Below are positions 1 through 8,200 of a DNA stretch of 64,000 nucleotides, one piece after another. Within the stretch, counting starts at the first letter, position 1, and every line of letters starts with the position of its first letter. The notes under the pieces were generated by a model that saw only the letters and a program-made list of their open reading frames with translations, was not told where the DNA came from and did no database searches. This stretch comes from Candidatus Collinsella stercoripullorum (lineage in GTDB: Bacteria; Actinomycetota; Coriobacteriia; Coriobacteriales; Coriobacteriaceae), in the NCBI GenBank assembly GCA_019117005.1, contig DXAO01000014.1, positions 62,001 through 126,000 of the forward strand, in the 5' to 3' direction. The position numbers and the translations under genes were made by a program.

Positions 1-1200
1 CTTGTAGACGTTCAGCGGGGTGTCGTAGGTGTACTGGATGGAGGTGACGTGGCTGTCGATGTCCCCGGGGTTGGAGTCCAGCCACTCCTTGACGGCCACC
101 ATGTCGTTCTCGTTGGCGCCGGCCGAGAGGCTCGTCACCATATCCGTCACGAGGTCCTTGGACTCCACCTCGCCCGAGGTGTTCTCCTGCGCGCTCTCGC
201 TCGCCGTACCCATCATCGAGGTCATCATGCTCGCCAGGTCGATCGAGGTCTGCCGGATGGTCAGCGGGTAGCTGCCCATCGTGTCCTCTTCCGTCTGGGC
301 GATGTAGTTCTGCGTGCCGTCGGAGAGCGAGAGGATCAGCGCGATGCCGATGATGCCGATGGACCCGGCGAACGCGGTGAGGAAGGTGCGGCCCTTCTTG
401 GTCATGAGGTTGGTGAACGACAGGGCGATGGCGCTCGCGTAGCTCATCCCGCGCTTGCCCTTGCGCGCGTCGGCCACGGCGTGGTCCTGGATCTGCTGCT
501 CGGTGAGGCGCTCACGGTCCGGGTCGACCGGGCGCGTGTCGTCGGTGAGCAGGCCGTCCTTGATGCGGACGATGCGGTCGGAGTACTCCTCGGCGAGCTG
601 GGGGTTGTGGGTGACCATGATGACCAGCCGGTCGCGGGAGAGCCGCTTCAAGATCTCCATGACCTCGACGGAGGTGTCCGTGTCGAGCGCGCCGGTCGGC
701 TCGTCGGCGAGGATGATCTCCGGGTCGTTGACGATGGCGCGGGCGATGGCGACGCGCTGCATCTGGCCGCCGGAGAGCTGGTTGGGGCGCTTGTGCATGT
801 GCTCGGCCAGGCCGACCTGGGTGAGCGCGCGCTCGGCGCGCTGGCGGCGCTCGGACTTGGAGACGCCCGAGAGCAGCAGGGCCATCTCGACGTTGGCGAT
901 GACGCTCTGGTGCGGGATGAGGTTGTAGCTTTGGAAGACGAATCCGACCGAGTGGTTGCGGTAGGTGTCCCAGTCGCGGTCGAGGTAGCTCTTGGTCGAG
1001 CGCCCGTTGATGACCAGGTCCCCGCGGGTGTACTGGTCCAGTCCGCCGATGATGTTGAGCAGCGTGGTCTTGCCGCAGCCGGACTGGCCGAGGATGCTCA
1101 CGAACTCCTGGTCGCGGAAGGTCACGGAGATGCCCTTGAGCGCGCGGACGACGGAGTCGCCGGCGGGGTAGTCCTTGGTGATGCCTTTGAGTTCGAGCAC
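1..1200 (-). CDS. ABC transporter ATP-binding/permease protein (MacB/FtsX type), 3' end cut by the window
   Basis: The N-terminal ATPase has Walker [10 protein letters not shown], signature [14 protein letters not shown] and Walker [13 protein letters not shown]. From about residue 255 a membrane segment ([21 protein letters not shown]) begins an FtsX-like permease, so ATPase and permease are one polypeptide. The extracytoplasmic part then runs off the left edge with no stop. I chose the GTG start at 1200 because AGAAGGGG lies 5 nt upstream of it; an in-frame ATG seven codons upstream has no ribosome binding site. Such fused exporters move peptides, lipids or antimicrobials; the substrate cannot be inferred here. 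It is followed (upstream on this strand) by a 370-bp gap with no gene. Confidence 0.9.
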   Translation of the reverse strand, partial: MLELKGITKDYPAGDSVVRALKGISVTFRDQEFVSILGQSGCGKTTLLNIIGGLDQYTRGDLVINGRSTKSYLDRDWDTYRNHSVGFVFQSYNLIPHQSVIANVEMALLLSGVSKSERRQRAERALTQVGLAEHMHKRPNQLSGGQMQRVAIARAIVNDPEIILADEPTGALDTDTSVEVMEILKRLSRDRLVIMVTHNPQLAEEYSDRIVRIKDGLLTDDTRPVDPDRERLTEQQIQDHAVADARKGKRGMSYASAIALSFTNLMTKKGRTFLTAFAGSIGIIGIALILSLSDGTQNYIAQTEEDTMGSYPLTIRQTSIDLASMMTSMMGTASESAQENTSGEVESKDLVTDMVTSLSAGANENDMVAVKEWLDSNPGDIDSHVTSIQYTYDTPLNVYK

Positions 1201-1571
1201 GTGAACCCCTTCTAGCCGCATGGGTGCGCATCGGGCGGGTGGGCGGCTGCGCCCCGTCGATGCGAGGGGTCGGTCGCCGGCCGCCGGCGCGGTCGATTCG
1301 AATGGGTTTATCCTACCCGCTCGAGCGTGCGCAAGTCATATTTCCTTGTCCGGGCGGGGTGTTTGTCGAAGGGCGGGGCTGTGGCGGAGCCGCGGCGGCG
1401 CGTCGCCTGCGCGCCCCGGGAAGGCACCCGCCTGCCCCGGGAACGCCTAGATTGGCTGATACGGCCTGTTTTGTGCTCTCCCGGGGCAGGTGCCCCGCTT
1501 CCCGGGGCACGACCGCAGCCTCCCAGGACAGGCGCCCCATACGAAAACGGGGCCGCACGGCTCCGCCCTCT
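1201..1571. other. intergenic region with GC-rich palindrome
   Basis: No convincing gene. It holds the promoter region of the ABC transporter and the large inverted repeat at 1413-1508. Short open frames here have no ribosome binding site and no recognisable motif. Confidence 0.5.
1413..1508. repeat. imperfect 30-bp inverted repeat (CCCGGG-rich)
   Basis: Arms at 1413-1442 and 1479-1508 read gccccgggaag ... cctgccccggga and pair except for a few central bases; the loop is 36 nt. A related CCGGG-rich palindrome lies beyond the other end of the neighbouring transposase-like gene (2158-2178), so these may be ends or satellite copies of a mobile element. It has no T-run and is not an obvious terminator. 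Confidence 0.6.
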
Positions 1572-2087
1572 TTATGCCACGGCGCTGGCGCGCCAGCGAT
1601 AGTACCCGCTCAAAGAGACGCCGAGCGCCTCGCAGGCGACGCTGACGACCAGGTCGGGGTCCTTCTGCCGAAGCTCCTCGATCAGCTCGAAGCGCCGCGT
1701 CTTGCGCACGCCGCCCCGGTCGAGGGCCCCGCTCAGGGCGACGACGCCCCGAAGCACCTCGATCTCGCTGGTGAGCACCCTGATCTGCTGATGCAGGTCG
1801 CGCTGCTCGGCCGCGGTGACGGCCGCGCGCTCCTGGGCGCCCTCGCCGTCCGTCCGCGCCTGGCTCCAGCGCGAGATCGCCCCTTCGATGCGCTTGCGAC
1901 CCAGCACCTGCGGGTCGAGCCCGGCGGAGCGGAAGATCTCCGTGGGAGACTCCCTTGCGTAGTACCGGCGCATGCACTCGTTCCTGAACGAGCGGGCGTA
2001 CTTGATCGTATCGCCCTCGATCGACGCGACCGCTGGCAACGACAGCAGGTACGCGCGTTCCTCTTCCGTAAACGGACGTCTGGCCAT
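1572..2087 (-). CDS. HTH-domain protein, IS3-type OrfA-like (transposase N-terminal part, integrase core missing)
   Basis: The protein has 171 aa. The N-terminal half (MARRPFTEEERAYLLSLP and following) looks like a helix-turn-helix segment, followed by a coiled coil (about 80-120). The C-terminus VACEALGVSLSGYYRWRA matches the residues that normally precede the DDE integrase core in IS3-family OrfB, but a stop follows at once and no core is found in any frame downstream. The ATG at 2087 follows GGGGGAGGGATCG, a strong ribosome binding site. It is most likely a truncated or standalone remnant of an IS3-like element; a programmed frameshift product is less likely because no orfB follows. Flanking CCGGG palindromes support a mobile origin. 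Confidence 0.65.
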   Translation of the reverse strand: MARRPFTEEERAYLLSLPAVASIEGDTIKYARSFRNECMRRYYARESPTEIFRSAGLDPQVLGRKRIEGAISRWSQARTDGEGAQERAAVTAAEQRDLHQQIRVLTSEIEVLRGVVALSGALDRGGVRKTRRFELIEELRQKDPDLVVSVACEALGVSLSGYYRWRASAVA

Positions 2088-2157
2088 CGATCCCTCCCCC
2101 TGAGATTCCGGCCGTTTCCGCATCCCCGATCGAACTGCCTGGGACCGTCTGTCCCGG

Positions 2158-2178
2158 CGCGGGCTCCCCTAGCCCGCG
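2158..2178. repeat. short palindrome CGCGGGCT/AGCCCGCG
   Basis: Perfect 8-bp arms around a 5-nt loop, in the gap between the HTH/transposase-like gene and the terminator of the giant adhesin. Confidence 0.5.
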
Positions 2179-2216
2179 AAGCATCGTCCTTCCCGGGGAC
2201 CCGATGCCTTGATATG

Positions 2217-2254
2217 AAAGACGGTCGGGGCACCGCGCTCCGCGATGCCCCGGC
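2217..2254 (-). terminator. probable rho-independent terminator of the giant adhesin gene
   Basis: On the minus strand, shortly after the adhesin stop, GGGGCATCGCG pairs with CGCGGTGCCCC (one G-U) around a 3-nt loop. It is followed by CCGTCTTTC, a weak T-run. Confidence 0.55.
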
Positions 2255-2273
2255 CGCTTACGTCACATCCGCG

Positions 2274-5200
2274 TTAGCGGTTGGTGCGACGGCGCAGGAC
2301 CACACCGCCGGCCACGAGGGCCATGGCGGCCAGGCCGAGGCCGATGACCGCGACATTGGACATGTCGCCGGTCTGCGGCATGGCGTCGGTCGGCTCCTCG
2401 GGAGTCGGCTCGGCGGGCTTCACATAGGTGTTGGTGAAGCTCGGGAGCTTGCCGTCGTTGCCGTAGCTGACGGAGGCCGACGTCGAACCGTCGCCGTTAT
2501 CCGTGACCGTGACCGTGGCGGTATACACCGTCTCGTCGTAGGTCACGTTGTCCTTCTGGATGCCGTCGGTCGACTGGTCGTCGTCCTCAGGCAGCTTCTC
2601 GGACACCGTGTAGGTGTACTCTCCGGCCTCGGCGTACATCACCGGGTCATCGAAGACAACCGAACCGTCGGCGGCGTTGGTCGCGGTCTGCAGAACGTTG
2701 CCGTCCGCATCCTTGAGCTCGAAGGTGAACTCACCGTCAGCGAGCTCGCGACCGTCAAGCTTCTTGCTGGCGCCGAAGACGATGGAGCCGGGGTTGACGA
2801 TCTCGTAACCGTTCTCGAAGGTGATGCTCTCCACCTCGTTGCCATCGGCATCGGTGATCTTCCATGCGACGGACAGGGTGCCGTCCTGGTTGTCGGTGAC
2901 CGTAGCCAGAGCGTTGTACACGCTGCCATCGTAGGTGACACCGCCCAGGCCACCGTTGACCTCGGTGATCACGAACAGGTACTCACCGGGCTGGGTGAAG
3001 GTGACCTCCGGGAAGTTCACGCTGCCGTCGGCGGCATTGCTCGCGGTGAAGACGATGCCCTTCGGATCGGCGACACCGGGAGCGCTGGCACCGCGCAGCA
3101 TGAAGGTGAATTCGCCCTCATTGAGGCTGCGACCGGTGAGCGACTTCTTGATCGAGACGCCACCGTGGGTCGGATCGGTCGGAGTCGACGGGACCGGATC
3201 GGTGCCGTAGGTGTTGGTGAAGGTGAAGTCGCCGGCGACCGCGCCCTCATCGGAGGTCTTGGCGACAGAGATCGTTCCGTCGCCGTTGTCGGTCACGGTA
3301 ACCGTAACGGTCTTGGTGCCGGTGTCGTTGGTGATGCCGGCATAGGTGCCGGATTCGGTAACGGTGTAGGTGAAGGTCTTCTGGCGCTGAGCGCTCTGAG
3401 CATCGACGCCCTCGGTGTCATCGGTGGACTCGCCGCCGAAGACGTTCTCCATCGTGTACACGATGGTTCCGAAGCTGACGTTGCCCTGGGCATCGTTCTT
3501 GACGCTGGCGGCTTCGGGCATCGGAGCGCCCTCGGACCCGGTCAGCGTGAAGGTGAACGCGCCCTCGATATCGGCGAGGCTCGGCCCCTCAAGCGTGTTG
3601 TCATCAAGAGCGATGACCTTGTTACCGCTGAGCGCGACCTCCGCCTTGGCGTCCGCACCGTAGGTGTTGGTGAACGCGAGCGCGGCGTCGTCATTGACCG
3701 TGGCGGTCAGGCTGCCCTTGCCGTCGTCGACCACGTTGACGGTGACCTGGAAGCTGTCGTTCACCGCGGTGACGCCCTTATCGTTCTGAGCGGTGTCCTC
3801 GGAGACGGTGTAGGCAAACTCGTAGGTGACGGTGCCGTCATCGTTGCGATGGATCTGGGCGATACCGTTCGCGACAGCCTCGTTCAGCGATTGGGTGGTG
3901 TACTCGATCGGGCTGAACGTCACCATACCGGCCTGACCGTCGGCAGCCGCGCCGTTGGAACCCGTGGCGACCTCGTTGCCCTTGACATCGGTCACGATGA
4001 AGTCGAACTCATCCGCAACCATGTCGCGACCGGTCAGGGTCTTGGTGGCATCGAAGCGCACATCGCTCTCGCCGCCGACCGTGGTCGAACCGGCGTCATA
4101 GGAGTTGTTGAAGGTCAGGGTGACAGGCTGGACGTCGAGGGTCTGCGCAGCGGAGGCCGTGTAGGTCGCGACGAGCAGGCCGTCGACACGCGTCTCCACG
4201 GTCAGCGTACCGGATCCGCTGTCGGACACGGAGATGACAACGTTGTAAACGTGATCGTCGTTCTTGTAGCCCTCGGCACCGCCCTTGGTCTCAGCAACCG
4301 TGAACTCGAAGTCCTTACCGGCGTCGTCCTTGGTGAAGGTCATGTCGGTGACAACCGGGAGCGTCTCAGTCGCGGTGTTGCCGACGAGCTGTGCGGCGGA
4401 GGACTGAACCACCTTCGCGTCGCCGAGCTTCTCCAGAGCGTTCTCGTTCTCCGGGTCGACCGTGAACTCGAACTGGCCGGCAGCGATGTCATGACCCGTC
4501 AGGTTCTTCTGGATCTGCAGGCCGCCGAGCGCGTCGTAGTTGACCTCACCGGAGTTGTAGATGTTGGTGAAGACGCCGTTCTCGATGTTCGTGACGGCAG
4601 CGGTGAGACCGCCGTGCAGGTTGTCGGAAACCTGAACGGTAACCTCTGCGGTATGGGAGTCATAGGTGATACCGGCGTTGTCACCGGTGACCTCCGTCAC
4701 CGTGTAGGTGTAGACACCGATCTGGTCATAGGTAATCGTGCCGAATCCGAAGTCCGCGAAATCGTTGCCGTTCTCATCGGTATCGGTCTTGGCGTCCACG
4801 GTGACCTGGGTCTCCGCGGGCATGTACTTCGAAGAGGCCTCATCGGCGGCAGCGATCTCGAAGGTGAACGCATCGCCGTCCCAGGCCTTCCCCTGGAGCA
4901 CCTTCCTCAGCTGGATGCTGCCCTGCCCCTCATCGGGAAGATCGGTGGAACCGCTGGGCTCATAGGTGTTGGTGAAGTTGAGGGCCTCGGAAGAGTTGCC
5001 ATCCTGATCGTCGATCGAGGTGATCTCAGCGTTCAGGACACCCTCGCCGGCATCGGTGACCTCGACGTTCACGGTGTAGACCGTCGTATCGTAGGTCACG
5101 CCTTCGGTATCGGTATCAGCAGCGGGCTGCACCTCGGACACGGTGAAGGTGTACGTGCCCGGAAGGGTGAAGGTGATGTTCCCGAACGAGTCGCTGTAGG

Positions 5201-8200
5201 CGGCGTTCTGGTCCTCAGCGTTCTCATCATACGCGATGACCAAGCCGCTGGCGTTCTCCGGCAGCGTCACGCCGCCCGGGTTGTTCTCGCTCTGCTCGAG
5301 CTTGAAGGTGAAGGAATCACCCTCCTGCCAAGCGCGGCCATCGATTTCCTTGGAAACCGTGAGGTCCTTGACGCCCTCGGCGTCGCCGGGCAGGTCGCCC
5401 GTGGCCTTGTAGCTGTTGACGATCGTCGGGTTGTTTCCGTTCGTCTCGTCGAACGCGGCATCAAGCTGCCCGTCATTGCCGTCATCGGTCACATGGATCG
5501 TGATGGTCTTCGGGCTGTTGTCGTACGTCCAGCTGGTGTTCTCCGGCGCCTGGGTGGTCTCGGTCACCGTGAAGGTGTAGTCACCCACGGCGGTGAAGGT
5601 CAGGTCACCGAAATCGACGGTCTCGGAGTCCTCCTTACCGGTCAGGCCGGTGGTGGACTTGGTGATGGAGTTGTTCTCACCGAGACCCTGGACGTTCCCG
5701 GCGTTATCAGACGTGAGCTGGAGGGTGAAGTCGAACTCGGAGACCGCGGCAGCACCGGTGACATCCTTGGTCACCTGCAGATCGGCCTCATCATCACCGA
5801 CGGTCACGCCGTTCGGGACGTACGCGTTGGTGAACAGCGGGTCGTTGCCGTCCGCGCTCGCGACAAGGGCTCCCTCGTTGTTATCGGTGACCGTCACGAC
5901 GATCTGGCGAGTGTTGTCGTCGTAGGTCCAGCCGGAGGCCGTCGTCGTGTTGTCCTCGCTCACATCGAAGACATAGGTACCGGGCTCCTTGAAGGTGACT
6001 GTACCGAAATCAGCGGCCTTGGTGTCGCCGGCAGCGAAGTCCTCGGAGATGGTGGCGGTCAGCTTGCCGTCAACCAAGCCCACAACATCAGTTGCAGCAC
6101 CCTCGGAATCATCTGCGTTGAAGGCGGCTATGAAGGTGAAGTCCTCGCTGTTGGGAGCGCCCGTCACGGTCTTCTGCACGCCGATGCCGGACTCGGCATC
6201 CTTCACAAGCGTCGCCGGGGTGTACGTGTACGTGTTCACGAACGCAGCGGTGGGATAGGTCGCAGCGTCACCGCGGTCAAAATCAGCGCTCTTGTACTCA
6301 GTCGAGCTATCGCCCTTGGTCACCGTGGTGACCGTGCTCAGCGTACCGTCGCCATCATCGGAGACCGCGATCTCGACAGTCACCGGCTGCGCGTCATAGG
6401 TGTAGCCCTTGGCGCCGCCATTGACCTCGCTCACGACGAAGCTGAAGGTCTGACCGGCGTCATCCTGGTCGAAGGTCAGGCCGGCGATGCCGCGCCACAG
6501 GGCGGCAACACCGTTTGCAGCACCGTAGCGGTTGGCGAGCGTCGTGGTGGCCTCAGCAAGTTTGTCGGCAGAAGCCGTGTCACCATCAGGCGCGGTCACG
6601 GTGAAGTTGAACTGGTTCGCCTCAAGCGCATGACCGTTCAGCGTCTTGCTGAAGATGACGCCACCGGCCTCGTTGTCGTAGTTCATCGAGGCTGCGTAGC
6701 GGTTCACAAAGGTTGCGGAGCCGGAGGTGGTAACCGGGTCAGCGATGACCAGCTGGCCGTTCTCGTCGGTCACTTCGAAAGCAACCTGATAGGTGTGTCC
6801 GTCATACGTCCACGCACCGTTGGGAGCGTCCTGGGTCTCCGTCACGTTGAAGGTGTAGGTACCCGGGCGCGTGAAGGTCAGGTTGTCGAAGAGGATATTC
6901 GCAGAGCCGTCCTTGGCGATGGCGGGCGAGGTCATCACGTTGCCGTCCGCGTCGATGCCCGTCACCGAGCCGTTCGCGATGGCATCCCGCGTCTCGTTGT
7001 TGGCGGCAACCATCGTGAACTCGAACTGGCCCTCGGCACCGGCTGCGCCATCGAGCTGCTTGGTGATCTGCAGGCCGTCGGCCGCACCCTCGGTGGTGAC
7101 AGAGGAGGCGCGATAGCTGTTGGTGAACACGAAGTCGTTCCCGTTTACCGTAGCGACAACGCTACCGGTGCTCTGGTCCTGCGTCACGGCGATGCTCACG
7201 GTCTTGACCGTGTTGTCATACGTCATGCCGTTCAGCGTAGAGGTACCGTTACCGTTGTCGGCGGCACCCGCGGGGATAACCTCGCGAATCGCATACTCGT
7301 AGGTGTTGCCGATGTCATCGATGCCGAACTGGATGTCGGCAAAGGTGATCCCACCCGTACCGTTGTTGCCAACCTGAGTCTGCGCGGGCATGGGGGCACC
7401 CTGGGTCACGGCCGCGATAGTGAAGCGGAAGTCGTTGATATCGAGCGTGGTACCGGAGGTGTAATCCGTGAACGACTTGGTGCCGGTGATGTTGGCAGTA
7501 GCCACATCGTCGCCCAGGAAGTTGTTAGTGAAGACGGCATTACGGTCGTCAATAGAGGGCCACAGGGCCTCATCCTGACCAGTAGAAGTGGAGTCATCGT
7601 TGAAGGTGCGGTACATCGACTCGATGGAAGCGGCCAGGTTGCCTTCACCGTTATCGGTCACATTAACAGTCACGCGATAGATGGCGCCGGAGTAGGTAAG
7701 ACCGGACTCGGCCCCCTCGGTCTCCCGAATGAGATACACGTACTTCCCCACAGAGGAGTACTTGATCTCGCCGAAGCTGAACGTGACTTCCTCATTCTCC
7801 GTGTAGTTGGTCTGGTCGGTGTTGGTCAGCGTCACGGACGCATCACGGGGCATCGGCGCGTTCGGTGTGACATCGCTCAGCGTGAAGGTGAAGCTCTCGC
7901 CATCCTTCCAGTCGCGGCCCGTCAGCACCTTGGTGCCGTGGAGGCTGCCACCGGAGAGGGTCGTCTTGGCCACGTTGTAGGTGTTGGTGTATGCGACCTC
8001 GATCATGTCACTGGAAGCGATAGTGCCGATGGCGATCCGGCCATCAGCGCTGGCAGCACCGTTAACCGTGTTGGCGGCGGTGTAGCCGGCCTCGGCTTTC
8101 TCGGTCACCGTGAAGTTGGTGTCGGAGGGCAGGCCCTTGACAACCACGCGCTCACCGTTCTTGAGCGTGAGGGTACCGCCATCGGCGATCTGGCCGGTAG

